A DNA stretch of 64,000 nucleotides from Planktothrix sp. PCC 11201. GTDB taxonomy: Bacteria; Cyanobacteriota; Cyanobacteriia; Cyanobacteriales; Microcoleaceae. Under the pieces are notes generated by a model. That model did not search any database. It had not been told where the DNA came from and saw only the letters and a list, made by a program, of their open reading frames with translations. Location of the stretch: the NCBI RefSeq assembly GCF_900009135.1, contig NZ_LT797701.1, positions 490,384 through 554,383 on the forward strand, given 5' to 3'. A program made the position numbers and the translations under genes. Below, piece after piece: positions 1-8,069 of the stretch. Numbering within the stretch: the stretch's first letter is position 1; every line of letters starts with the position of its first letter.

Positions 1-111
1 CCTCTGCTCTGCTTGATGAAAGTCTGGTTGAGTAAGTATCTAGGTTGAAGTTAGAATCTCAGTGTCTTCAGACCTGAGAGTGTCAAGTTCACTATGTAGT
101 CGCTAATCCGA

Positions 112-1875
112 ATGAACTTAGACGAGAACTCTCATTTTGCAAGTTCGACTTCGGCTGACCCGATCTGGCAGAACTTGGGTGCTGATTTGGTTTTTATTCA
201 AAATGCCACGGGTGATTATTTATCATTTCATTGGCAACGAGATGATCGCTATTCTTTACCTGTGGATACCATTGTCGGATCGTCTATGGGAGAATACTTT
301 AAACCTGTTATCCTTTCTCCCTATCAGGAGCGAATCACCCGGGTGTTAACCAGTTTAATTCCTGAGAGATTTATTTATTCATTTGCTTATGAAGATCAAT
401 ATATTCCATTAGAACTGACAATGACTCCCGTTTTAGTCTCTAATGGAAAACCAGATAGAGTATTGGTTATGGGCTGTGTTCTGGAACAACCCGAAGAAAA
501 TTTAGACCTGAGTATGTCGGAGATTGTTGCCTATCGTTCCCTTCCTTCCAATTTGGAAATCCCCCAAAAAATGCTGATCCAAATTGCTGGAACGATGTGT
601 CGCGCAGTTTCTCCCAGTTCCCATATTTATCAAAGGTTATTAAGTCAAATTGCCCAAAAAATTCGTCGAACCTTAGATTTAAAGCAAATTTGGCAACAAA
701 CGGTTAATAGTTTAGGGCAGGTTTTAGGGGTAAGTCGTTGTATTTTATGTCCCTATCGAGTTGAAAAAGAGGATAATTGGAGTTTAAAACAAACCCAGGT
801 GGTGGCTGAATATCGCCGATCAGAATTTCCTATGATGTTGGGTTTGGATTTAGCCATTGCCAATGAGTTGGGTTGGACGCAGGCTTTAGCGACCTTAGAA
901 CCAGTGGTGGTCGAACGCACCTCCCCGGATCAAGACCCCTATAAACGCTATTCTATTTTAGTCATCGCCACGTCCTATCAAGATCAGCCCAATGGGATTA
1001 TTAGTTTGCAACAGTGCGATCGCTTTCGACAATGGATATCGGCTGAAGTGGAATTTATCCGAGAATTAGCCACCCATGTCGGAACTGCTATTGCCCATGC
1101 TACCCTCTATCAAGAACTAGAAGAAGCTCGCATGGAGGCGGTGGCTCTTTCTCGGTTAAAAAGTGAATTTCTGGCGAATACTTCCCATGAATTACGCACG
1201 CCTTTAAATGGAATTATTGGGTTTTTAAAGTTAGTTTTAGATGGGATGGTGGATGATCCCGAAGAAGAAGAAGAATTTATTCAAGAAGCCCATCGAGCCG
1301 CTTTACACTTACTAAACTTGATTAATGATGTTTTAGATATTGCTAAAATTGAAGCTGGGAGAATGGAGATTGACTTAGCTTTAATTAAGGTAAATGAACT
1401 TTTAGATGAAGTTGAACATTTTACCCGCGCGCAAATTCAAGAAAAAGGATTGACTTTTACCATCCAAAAAGCAGCTTATGACGATGAAGTCATTGTCTAT
1501 GGAAATTATCAACGGTTACTACAGGTAATGTTGAATTTAGTTGGAAATGCAATTAAATTTACCCATGAAGGGGGAATTAATATTAGTTTGGGAATTCTTA
1601 AACAAACTTTTGTATTTCAAAATCAAGAGTTTCCAGGAGTGGTGGAATTTCGGGTGGCGGATACCGGAATTGGGGTTCCGATTGAAAAACAAGATCGACT
1701 ATTTAAAGCCTTTTCTCAGGTGGACGGGGGCTATACTCGTCAATATGGGGGAACGGGTTTAGGATTAGTAATTTCCCAAAAATTAGTCCAAACCATGGGA
1801 GGAACGATTAAGTTTTATAGCCTTGGGGAAGGATTAGGATCAACGGTTACATTTACAGTTCCTTTGTATCAATAA
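112..1875 (+). CDS. Soluble sensor histidine kinase (PAS-GAF-HisKA-HATPase)
   Basis: A 587-residue two-component sensor kinase that probably passes phosphate to an unlinked response regulator. The N-terminus (about 20-130) looks like a PAS domain, 175-335 like a GAF domain, and the HisKA motif SHELRTPLNG places the phospho-accepting His at residue 359. The catalytic ATPase domain follows, with an N box (NLVGNAIKF), G1 (ADTGIGVP) and G2 (GGTGLGL). I see no membrane segment and no receiver domain, so it should be a cytoplasmic kinase sensing an intracellular signal or ligand. No response regulator lies next to it. The family call is firm; the signal is unknown. Confidence 0.93.
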   Translation: MNLDENSHFASSTSADPIWQNLGADLVFIQNATGDYLSFHWQRDDRYSLPVDTIVGSSMGEYFKPVILSPYQERITRVLTSLIPERFIYSFAYEDQYIPLELTMTPVLVSNGKPDRVLVMGCVLEQPEENLDLSMSEIVAYRSLPSNLEIPQKMLIQIAGTMCRAVSPSSHIYQRLLSQIAQKIRRTLDLKQIWQQTVNSLGQVLGVSRCILCPYRVEKEDNWSLKQTQVVAEYRRSEFPMMLGLDLAIANELGWTQALATLEPVVVERTSPDQDPYKRYSILVIATSYQDQPNGIISLQQCDRFRQWISAEVEFIRELATHVGTAIAHATLYQELEEARMEAVALSRLKSEFLANTSHELRTPLNGIIGFLKLVLDGMVDDPEEEEEFIQEAHRAALHLLNLINDVLDIAKIEAGRMEIDLALIKVNELLDEVEHFTRAQIQEKGLTFTIQKAAYDDEVIVYGNYQRLLQVMLNLVGNAIKFTHEGGINISLGILKQTFVFQNQEFPGVVEFRVADTGIGVPIEKQDRLFKAFSQVDGGYTRQYGGTGLGLVISQKLVQTMGGTIKFYSLGEGLGSTVTFTVPLYQ

Positions 1876-1908
1876 CCCCCGTATCATAGCATTTAAACCA
1901 CGATAATA

Positions 1909-1937
1909 TGGACAAATATAGACATTTGCGCTATAAT
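1909..1937 (+). promoter_or_regulatory. Strong sigma-70 type promoter
   Basis: TGGACA at 1909-1914 and TATAAT at 1932-1937 are separated by exactly 17 bases, which is near consensus. Transcription should begin near 1944, about 260 bases before the next credible start codon. It therefore drives either a free-standing RNA or a long leader of the DprA-like gene. Confidence 0.6.
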
Positions 1938-1943
1938 TATCAA

Positions 1944-2135
1944 GCCCCATCTCCGTAGTTCCGGGCCATTCAGATCCAGAGATTCCCTTAAACGGGGGGA
2001 TTTGTCCAAACAAAATCGATCAGGGTATGGGAGAATTCTGTGCCAGGGGTTGTAAACTGTTTCCCCCAGGTCGGTTGGGCGGTTGTTGCTCTCATAACAA
2101 TCACAGTCAATCAAATTAGATAAAAACTTTAGTTG
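1944..2135 (+). ncRNA. Candidate structured RNA (6S-like or long leader)
   Basis: This roughly 190-base stretch follows the strong promoter at 1909-1937 and holds no convincing reading frame; an opposite-strand 81-codon ORF shows no protein-like character. It is richer in G and C than the flanking spacers and has mutually complementary blocks, for example CAGAGATTCCC near 1978 against GGGAGAATTCTGTG near 2030, which suggests a long rod-like fold with internal loops. Size and shape would fit a 6S-type RNA, but I cannot confirm homology. The alternative is the 5' leader of the gene at 2206. Confidence 0.35.
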
Positions 2136-2205
2136 CACCCCGAATAATTGTCGCCGAATTTGCTAGAATCTACAGGATTGTCCTGATTATATTTTGTAAT
2201 TATCC

Positions 2206-2709
2206 TTGAACCAATCTATCAATCTGCCGAAAGTAGATGACTTTTTAGAAGAATTGGCAGCCATTCAACAAACTGGCTCCAAGCGTGTTGCCTTGTTGGG
2301 TTCCCGCCATATTCCCCTAACCCATCAAAACTTGATTGAGATGATGAGTTATGCCTTGGTTTTAGAAGGGAATCATTTGATTACATCGGGTTCAACGGGA
2401 ACGAACGCGGCGGCCATTCGAGGTGCAATGCGGGCTAACCCCAACTTGTTGACGGTGATTTTGCCCCAAAGCATGAAACGTCAGCCCAGGGAATCTCGCC
2501 AGCAGTTGGAACAGGTGATTCATGTTGTAGAAAATGCCAAGGGCGATGATTTATCCCTAGCCGAAGCCAGTGGGTTGTGCAACCAAGAGATTATTTCTCG
2601 GTGCCAACAGTTAATCTGTTTTGCCTACCATGATAGTGTCACCCTCCTAAGTACCTGCGAGGAAGCTGAAAATCAGCGCAAAATTGTGACTCTATTCTAT
2701 TTGGATTAG
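2206..2709 (+). CDS. DprA/Smf-like Rossmann protein (DNA recombination-mediator type)
   Basis: A 167-residue protein of the type annotated in cyanobacteria as a DNA recombination-mediator protein A. The core is a Rossmann-like fold with ALLGSRH near residue 30 and ITSGSTGTNAAAIRGA near 65-80, resembling the DprA/LOG nucleotide-binding loop. It is far shorter than true DprA and lacks its SAM and winged-helix parts, so a role in loading RecA on single-stranded DNA is uncertain. The start is a TTG codon, and no in-frame ATG would keep the full Rossmann core. A long leader separates it from the promoter at 1909. Confidence 0.7.
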   Translation: MNQSINLPKVDDFLEELAAIQQTGSKRVALLGSRHIPLTHQNLIEMMSYALVLEGNHLITSGSTGTNAAAIRGAMRANPNLLTVILPQSMKRQPRESRQQLEQVIHVVENAKGDDLSLAEASGLCNQEIISRCQQLICFAYHDSVTLLSTCEEAENQRKIVTLFYLD

Positions 2710-2741
2710 CCGTTAATACCCATGTTGAATCGGTCACTCGT

Positions 2742-2768
2742 ACAGACGCGCTCTTGGCACGTCTCTAC
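2742..2768 (-). repeat. 27-bp palindromic repeat, copy 1
   Basis: On the minus strand this reads GTAGAGACGTGCCA followed by a variable pair and GCGCGTCTGT. Related copies lie at 3908-3934 and, inside a coding region, at 4975-5002. AGAGACG and CGTCTCT-type ends make it palindromic. Confidence 0.7.
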
Positions 2769-2804
2769 GCTGATAGATTTTTTATTAAATAATTGCAATT
2801 GACT

Positions 2805-3296
2805 ATGGCTTCTACTTATTCATTTGATATTGTTAGTGATTTTGACCGACAGGAATTAGTCAATGCTGTTGATCAAACCGAACGGGAAATTAAAAGCCGT
2901 TATGATTTGAAAGATACTAAGACTACCTTGGAATTAGGGGAAACGGCGATTATTGTTAATACCGATAGCGAGTTTACCCTAGATGCTATTCATACGATTT
3001 TGCAAACTAAATCGGCTAAACGTAATCTTTCTTTAAAGATTTTTGATTATGGAAAAGTGGAATCTGCGAGTGGGAATCGAGTTAGACAGGAAATTAAACT
3101 CAGAAAGGGTTTAACTCAAGAAGTATCAAAACAAATCACTAAATTGATTAAGGATGAATTTAAAAAATTACAAGCCTCTATTCAGGGAGATTCGGTTAGG
3201 ATTTCAGCTAAATCTAAGGATGACTTACAATTAGTAATTCAACGTCTGAAAGAAGAAGATTATCCGGCTGCATTGCAGTTTACAAACTATAGGTAA
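2805..3296 (+). CDS. YajQ family nucleotide-binding protein
   Basis: A 163-residue YajQ/UPF0234 protein beginning [14 protein letters not shown], the usual family N-terminus. Members bind nucleotides, and some are reported to bind cyclic di-GMP. The sequence matches end to end, including [19 protein letters not shown] near the start and the C-terminal [18 protein letters not shown]. An in-frame TTG four codons upstream exists (2793), but the ATG at 2805 fits the family start. It is a free-standing gene, followed by a small hairpin at 3335-3354. Confidence 0.92.
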   Translation: MASTYSFDIVSDFDRQELVNAVDQTEREIKSRYDLKDTKTTLELGETAIIVNTDSEFTLDAIHTILQTKSAKRNLSLKIFDYGKVESASGNRVRQEIKLRKGLTQEVSKQITKLIKDEFKKLQASIQGDSVRISAKSKDDLQLVIQRLKEEDYPAALQFTNYR

Positions 3297-3334
3297 CACA
3301 AAAGCCACTCTCCCTTAAATCAAAATCAACACTC

Positions 3335-3354
3335 ATCCGCATTTATCTGCGGAT
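3335..3354. terminator. Small hairpin between convergent genes
   Basis: ATCCGCA at 3335-3341 pairs with TGCGGAT at 3348-3354 around a six-base loop. It sits between the YajQ gene and the convergent remnant gene. There is no clear T tract, so termination is only inferred. Confidence 0.35.
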
Positions 3355-3372
3355 ATTCGCCCCCATCATTGG

Positions 3373-3774
3373 TTACAATTCCAAAGTAATTAATTGGGCA
3401 ATTTCTTCGGTTTGAAAACCTAAAGCCGTTGGTTTTTGTGCTTCGGGAATTATCTGCACATCATAGAGTTCTGTGACTATTCCTTCTAAACGCAACCAGT
3501 GAACAATTGCCCCAGTATTAAGATCAATTACCATCATACCACAACGCGGTTCGGCATCTTTTTTGGTGAGTAATTCATCTAATTCTAAACCTCCAAATGT
3601 TTTGTCATTTCCTCTGGGTTTGGAAAGTCCGACTATGGCCCAATTTTGCCAAAATGCTAGTCCTCGTAAATAGCCTGGACAAAAGGCGATCGCTTCAAAT
3701 TTCCCTGTGTCTAAATCCACATATCCTAATTCTCCCCGCCCCGAATAGATAATGACACTCTCTATGGCGGTCAA
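3373..3774 (-). pseudogene. C-terminal remnant of a TIGR03032 family protein
   Basis: The 133 residues correspond only to the C-terminal part of the TIGR03032 family (uncharacterised, often near TPR proteins), as judged by GYVDLDTG, CPGYLRGLAF, VGLSKPR and DAEPRCGMMVIDL. Full members are roughly 350 residues or more. No continuation is readable upstream of 3774, where the sequence becomes ordinary spacer. The gene therefore seems to have lost more than half its 5' end. A palindromic repeat copy (3908-3934) lies about 130 bases beyond the break, and another copy (2742-2768) lies some 600 bases beyond its 3' end. The open frame remains uninterrupted, so recent loss or a surviving short product are both possible. 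Confidence 0.6.
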
Positions 3775-3907
3775 GCCAATGACCTTGTAGATGGAAATGA
3801 GGGCAATGATAAGCTGTCACGCACTTAATTTTTTTGCCCACAAGCCTTGCTAGAAGGACTCTAGGCTACAAAATATTCAATTTTGTTTTCGGATAACAGT
3901 CATTAAT

Positions 3908-3934
3908 GTAGAGACGTGCCACGGCGCGTCTCTC
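3908..3934 (+). repeat. 27-bp palindromic repeat, copy 2
   Basis: GTAGAGACGTGCCACGGCGC followed by GTCTCTC. It is the clearest intergenic copy of the family at 2742-2768 and 4975-5002. Confidence 0.7.
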
Positions 3935-3973
3935 TAACTCTCGATAATTTTTGGCCTTGGTGGGTTTACTCCT

Positions 3974-5140
3974 TCAGGCTTTAATAATCGAAATCACCCA
4001 ATCAAAGGTTTTTAGGACTTGTTGTAATACGGTTTGATCTTCTAAATTAGATAACTGTAATGTTGGCTCTCGATATTCCGTAGGTTCTAAAGGGAGAGAT
4101 AAACCAATCGCACTCAATTTATTTCGGAGTTCTAACCATTTTTCCCGTTGGTCAAAAGGAGGTTGAGAACCATATTTATTAGAAGAAATTTCTAAACGTC
4201 CTGAAATATCAACGGTAAATAACTTTAACTGTTTTCGACCTTTTTCTTTCTGTTGTAATAAAGCCGTAAACCCACCATAAACATCTCCCGTTCCCCACTG
4301 TATAATAACCTCTGGTTCCTGAAGTTTTACCCAGTTATGGATTTCTTGAGCTATTTGTGTTTCATCCTCTCCCCGACGCAGTTGGAGTTCTTCAAAAAAG
4401 GAAACTTCATCCCAACGACGGCGTTCTCCCGTCGCACTAGATTTTTTTTGTTGGGCTTCCGCCGTCTGACCAATTAACCGAGGAACTAAGGTTTTTAAGC
4501 CATCTTGACTGACATATTGTTTAATTTCTAAAGCCAAAACCTCGACTAAATCCGTTTGTTTATTCAGAAATTCTACCACCCGTCTTAAGGAACTATTAAT
4601 ATCATCTGCAACAAAGACTAAACGCAGTTTTCCCGCTTGCAGATTAGTTTTAACTTTTTGCCAAAATCCATCTTCACTCAGATCCGAGCCCAGAAATTCT
4701 TCAAACACTTGTTCAGGATCTCGACCTTGATCTCGACAATTGGCTTCAAATTGAGAAATAATTGATTCCATCGGCCAATATAATCCTAAATTTGCCGCAT
4801 TATCTAACATCTGACCAATCATTTTTTGTCGAGTTTCCACATTGCGGCTGCGTTTAACTGTGACCAGTGTAGGAATAGAATTTTGATCCAAAAATAAATG
4901 ATCGATTGACCAGCGACTCCCATTATCTTCCTCAGCTGGAAGGGTTACGTCCCGGGAAATTAATAACCACCGTCGTGCAGACGTACCATGGCGCGTATGT
5001 ACTTGCTCCATTCCATCCCCGGCTAAAAGATTGGGATAAGTCTCTAATAATTCCTGTATTTGGTCTTCAGAATCGTAGGGCTGTTCCATCATTTCAACTA
5101 GCCGATCATCATCCTGAATGAGATAAATCCCTCCACCCAT
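3974..5140 (-). CDS. Hypothetical protein with a PD-(D/E)XK nuclease-like core
   Basis: A 388-residue protein of unknown function. Residues 80-97 (WSIDHLFLD then LVTVKRSRN) resemble the D...(E/V)xK core of PD-(D/E)XK nucleases, although the usual acidic residue before VKR is replaced. The later part, about 250-330, looks like a second small alpha/beta domain of the kind seen in restriction-endonuclease-like hypotheticals. It may belong to DNA repair or defence, but no partner is adjacent. Residues about 46-55 (VHTRHGTSAR) are encoded by a copy of the palindromic repeat found at 3908 and 2742, so part of the N-terminal region is repeat-derived. Confidence 0.6.
   Translation of the reverse strand: MGGGIYLIQDDDRLVEMMEQPYDSEDQIQELLETYPNLLAGDGMEQVHTRHGTSARRWLLISRDVTLPAEEDNGSRWSIDHLFLDQNSIPTLVTVKRSRNVETRQKMIGQMLDNAANLGLYWPMESIISQFEANCRDQGRDPEQVFEEFLGSDLSEDGFWQKVKTNLQAGKLRLVFVADDINSSLRRVVEFLNKQTDLVEVLALEIKQYVSQDGLKTLVPRLIGQTAEAQQKKSSATGERRRWDEVSFFEELQLRRGEDETQIAQEIHNWVKLQEPEVIIQWGTGDVYGGFTALLQQKEKGRKQLKLFTVDISGRLEISSNKYGSQPPFDQREKWLELRNKLSAIGLSLPLEPTEYREPTLQLSNLEDQTVLQQVLKTFDWVISIIKA
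4975..5002 (+). repeat. Palindromic repeat copy inside a coding region
   Basis: GTGCAGACGTACCATGGCGC followed by GTATGTAC aligns with the intergenic repeat at 3908-3934 at about 21 of 27 positions. It lies wholly inside the gene at 3974-5140 and keeps the frame open, encoding about nine residues. Confidence 0.55.
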
Positions 5141-5183
5141 ATTATTTACCTGTTTAATTCCTAGATTCGGTGATTTCTAATGG

Positions 5184-6032
5184 TTATTGATAATTTCCCG
5201 TAAACACCCGTTCTGCTGGCCCGGTCATATACAAATGTTGATCTTGATTCGACCATTCAATCTCCAGACAACCTCCGGGTAGTTCCACTGTAACAACAAA
5301 ATCGCAATTTCCCGTTAAAATTCCGGCAACAACAGAAGCACAAGCTCCAGTTCCACAGGCTAGAGTTGCACCAGCACCCCGTTCCCATACCCGCATTTTG
5401 AGATAATTGCGGTTAATCACTTGAATAAATTCCGTATTGGTGCGTTCAGGGAAAACGGCATGATGCTCAAATAAGGGGCCGATTTCTGCGAGTTTAATTT
5501 CCTCAACATCCTCTACAAAGGTAATACAATGGGGGTTTCCCATACTCACACAGGTGACATTCCAAGATTGTCCGGCCACCAATAGGGGAACATCAACCAC
5601 TTTCTCATCGGTGGCGGCGAGGGTGGTAGGAATTTCCTGGGCTAAAAGTCGCGGAACTCCCATATCCACTTTAACTTGGCCGTTGGCTTGTAATACCGGA
5701 GTAATCACACCCGCTAAGGTATGGATTTTGTAGCTTACGGGGGATGTAATTTGATCGCGGTTTTCCAGTTCAGCGATAAATTTAGCCAGACAGCGAATTC
5801 CGTTTCCACACATCTGAGGTTCCGAACCATCGGAGTTGAAAATTCGCATGGTATAGTCAGTGTTGGAGGTTCCTCCGTTCGCGAATATCACGCCGTCAGC
5901 ACCAATGCCAAAATTGCGATCGCACATTTCTATGGCCTGTTCTGGGGTGATTAGGGGTTCTGACTGATGACGATTATCAATCAGAATGAAATCATTCCCT
6001 AAACCGTGATATTTCGTAAATGCAATGGTCAT
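5184..6032 (-). CDS. dapF: Diaminopimelate epimerase
   Basis: Converts LL-diaminopimelate to the meso form in lysine and peptidoglycan synthesis. The 282-residue protein has both catalytic cysteines, Cys75 in QMCGNGIRC and Cys226 in LACGTGAC, which act as the two bases of this cofactor-free racemase-type enzyme. The start at 6032 gives the family N-terminus [15 protein letters not shown] and has GGAGG a few bases upstream (minus strand of 6039-6043); a longer in-frame start at 6089 is unlikely. It is divergent from hfq, a pairing also seen in other cyanobacteria. Confidence 0.97.
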   Translation of the reverse strand: MTIAFTKYHGLGNDFILIDNRHQSEPLITPEQAIEMCDRNFGIGADGVIFANGGTSNTDYTMRIFNSDGSEPQMCGNGIRCLAKFIAELENRDQITSPVSYKIHTLAGVITPVLQANGQVKVDMGVPRLLAQEIPTTLAATDEKVVDVPLLVAGQSWNVTCVSMGNPHCITFVEDVEEIKLAEIGPLFEHHAVFPERTNTEFIQVINRNYLKMRVWERGAGATLACGTGACASVVAGILTGNCDFVVTVELPGGCLEIEWSNQDQHLYMTGPAERVFTGNYQ

Positions 6033-6154
6033 GAATTCCTCCACTTTTATCGTTAGGGTGATTTGGGCGTTTGGGCGAGAGTGAATCAAAAAGTTGAAAA
6101 TCCCTCACACCTTATCTATTATCGTTTTAATGTTGAATTAAAAACAACTCTATT

Positions 6155-6364
6155 ATGTCTGAATTTAATACCGATTTACCCAGTATTCGCAAAGTTCAAG
6201 GGTATACCAAGGATAAAAACTTAGTGGAAGTTAAACTGCTAACGAATGATCTTCTCGTAGGAACGATTATCTGGCAAGATCCCAACTGTATTTGTTTACA
6301 AGACCCAAACAACCTACAAATATTGGTTTGGCGACATTCGATTGCTTTTATCCGTCCCAAATAG
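6155..6364 (+). CDS. hfq: Cyanobacterial Hfq homologue
   Basis: A 69-residue Sm-fold protein of the divergent cyanobacterial Hfq type. LVEVKLLTNDLLVGTIIWQD is the Sm1 strand region, and the end (LVWRHSIAFIRP) replaces the YKHAI motif of enterobacterial Hfq. In Synechocystis this protein is needed for motility through binding to the pilus ATPase PilB rather than for RNA binding; whether that holds here is inference. It is divergent from dapF with a spacer of about 120 bases. Confidence 0.88.
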   Translation: MSEFNTDLPSIRKVQGYTKDKNLVEVKLLTNDLLVGTIIWQDPNCICLQDPNNLQILVWRHSIAFIRPK

Positions 6365-6380
6365 GAGACCTGTTCAGCAT

Positions 6381-6403
6381 AACCGTTATACAACGACGGT
6401 TTT
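6381..6403 (+). terminator. Hairpin after hfq
   Basis: AACCGT at 6381-6386 pairs with ACGGTT at 6396-6401, followed by a short T run. It begins 17 bases after the hfq stop codon. The remaining bases up to 6700 hold no gene that I can see. Confidence 0.5.
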
Positions 6404-6703
6404 AGCCAATCCTCCTTCCTGATTGGAGATGCCCCGGTGCTAAATTGTGGCGTAATTTTCAAAACCCCGTGATCTTACGGAGATTCAAACTCGATAATAT
6501 TAACAACATCATTCCCCAACTCTGCCCAGATTTCCTATAATTTATATATAGGTTTATCCCTCTCTCTATAGGGAATTGGGTCAATGCTTTAAATAAAGAC
6601 TGATCTCTATAAAGGTTCTGTAAAACTTCCAGGATTTTTTATAAAGAGGCGTGACAAACCAATAAAGTTTGCTATTGTAGTTATTAACAGCTTGTATGTA
6701 ATC

Positions 6704-6755
6704 ACTCTGGTTGCTGAGATGTCCCACTCTAAGGAGACAGACAGGGAAACAGAGT
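6704..6755 (+). promoter_or_regulatory. Conserved stem in the leader of PEP-CTERM gene 1
   Basis: ACTCTG at 6704-6709 can pair with CAGAGT at 6750-6755. The same stem ends are kept in the leaders of copies 2 and 3 although the loop differs. It lies about 50-100 bases before the start codon, downstream of a TATGTAAT-like -10 box. A regulatory role in the leader is only inferred. Confidence 0.35.
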
Positions 6756-6807
6756 TACGAGTTCAGGGTCACAGTAACCAGTAGGATATTCACACACAGG
6801 AGTTCCA

Positions 6808-7581
6808 ATGAAAACTACATTCTTCACAACCTTAATCTCAACCCTAGCTTTAACCGGGATTTGCGCGACCTCGGCCCAAGCGTTTACCTTCACAACCAAC
6901 TACACCACATCGGATACAACTCAGTGGAAAAGCGACATCTGGTTAAATTCAGTTAAAATTGAGAATAAAACCTACAGCAATTTCTCCCTGGTCAAAGGTG
7001 TTAATATTGTCCAAAACGATACCTGGACAGGTGGCAATACAGGCGCAGCCAGTAGCGATAGAGGAGATAATGCTTCAGGGGTTAAGGCAGAAAATCCAAC
7101 GGCAAGTAATTTAGCAGCCTCTCTGGGCAATTTAAACCTCAGTAATATTATTGATACCGAAGACAGTGGCAAGTTTACCCTAGACTTGTTCTTTGGTAAA
7201 CCTGTGGATAATTTCCTGTTTTTTGAACGGGGCAAGAACAGTCAACTCAGAGTTCAGGCCTTTGATAAAAGTGGTGCTTTGATTGGTGGAGACTCCATTA
7301 AACTATATTCATCAGAATGGCAGGGAGCGGGTTATAGCCTCGATACCACAGAAATCGATGAAGCTCAAATAGTAGGTTCTTTAGGAGTCAGTTTGTTTGA
7401 TTTAGGAGTGACCGATGCCAAATCTTTTGGTGGTCTACGGTTAATCAGCAAATCTAGTTATGTGGGCCCTGATTTTAAAGTGGTGGGTCTAAATGTGGCC
7501 GTTCCTGAACCCACGACGGTTTTGGGATTAGGTTTAGTCGGTGCTGCTTTAGCTATGTCTCGTCGCAAAAAAGCTCAATAA
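6808..7581 (+). CDS. PEP-CTERM sorting domain protein, tandem copy 1
   Basis: A 257-residue exported protein. An N-terminal signal peptide (about 1-25, ending SAQA) precedes a beta-rich body, and the C-terminus has VPEPTTVLGLGLVGAALAMS followed by a basic tail, which is the PEP-CTERM sorting signal recognised by exosortase. Such proteins are usually delivered to the outer surface or extracellular matrix. CAGGAG stands six bases before ATG as a good ribosome site. It is the first of three near-identical genes on a 1262-bp period. It differs from copy 2 at only five or six codons, but its upstream leader differs clearly. No exosortase gene is in the window. Confidence 0.9.
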   Translation: MKTTFFTTLISTLALTGICATSAQAFTFTTNYTTSDTTQWKSDIWLNSVKIENKTYSNFSLVKGVNIVQNDTWTGGNTGAASSDRGDNASGVKAENPTASNLAASLGNLNLSNIIDTEDSGKFTLDLFFGKPVDNFLFFERGKNSQLRVQAFDKSGALIGGDSIKLYSSEWQGAGYSLDTTEIDEAQIVGSLGVSLFDLGVTDAKSFGGLRLISKSSYVGPDFKVVGLNVAVPEPTTVLGLGLVGAALAMSRRKKAQ

Positions 7582-8069
7582 GGCATATCCATTGAAGAAA
7601 ACCAACATTAGACATCTTTAATTAACTACCGCCCCAGGAAACAAAAGTAGGATGGGGCGGGTTAGATTTTATAAAATTTGCCGAGAAAACCCTATCTCCT
7701 TGTGGATGGGGCGGTCGGTAGATTATGGGAAGGAATATCAGAACAGGACTATTTAGCTATTCACTCCAACTCCCCTAAATCAACCCGAATTCCATATAAT
7801 ATACATATAAGAGACCAACCCTATTTTTTTATAGGGATTTCATCAATTCTTTAAATAAAAGCTGATCTGTATAAAAGTTCTGTAAAACTTTTAGAAATTT
7901 TGATCAATACCGATGACGTATCCTACCCATATTGTTATTGTGTTATCAACGACTTGTATGTAATAACTCTGGTTGCTAAGATGTCCCTTGCTAAAGAGAC
8001 ACTCAGGAAAACAGAGTCACGAGTTCGGGGTCAAAGTGACCAGTAGGATATTCACACACAGGAGTTCCA
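7582..8069 (+). repeat. 488-bp spacer, identical to 8844-9331
   Basis: The spacer between copies 1 and 2 reads base for base like the spacer between copies 2 and 3. It holds a terminator hairpin (7629-7660), a long AT-rich stretch, a promoter-like TGTATGTAATAACTC block and the leader with CAGGAG. I see no gene in it. Confidence 0.85.
7629..7670 (+). terminator. Terminator after PEP-CTERM copy 1
   Basis: CCGCCCCA at 7629-7636 pairs perfectly with TGGGGCGG at 7653-7660, followed by GTTAGATTTT. The same structure recurs exactly 1262 bases later. Confidence 0.7.

Noticed and set aside
1893..2138. 81-codon minus-strand ORF in the spacer before the DprA-like gene
   Set aside because: No protein-like features, and it lies opposite a strong promoter and a foldable stretch; better explained as part of an RNA or leader.
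6972..7235. Antisense ORFs repeated in all three PEP-CTERM genes (also 8234-8497 and 9496-9759)
   Set aside because: They are conserved only because the sense genes are duplicates; no ribosome site and unusual composition.
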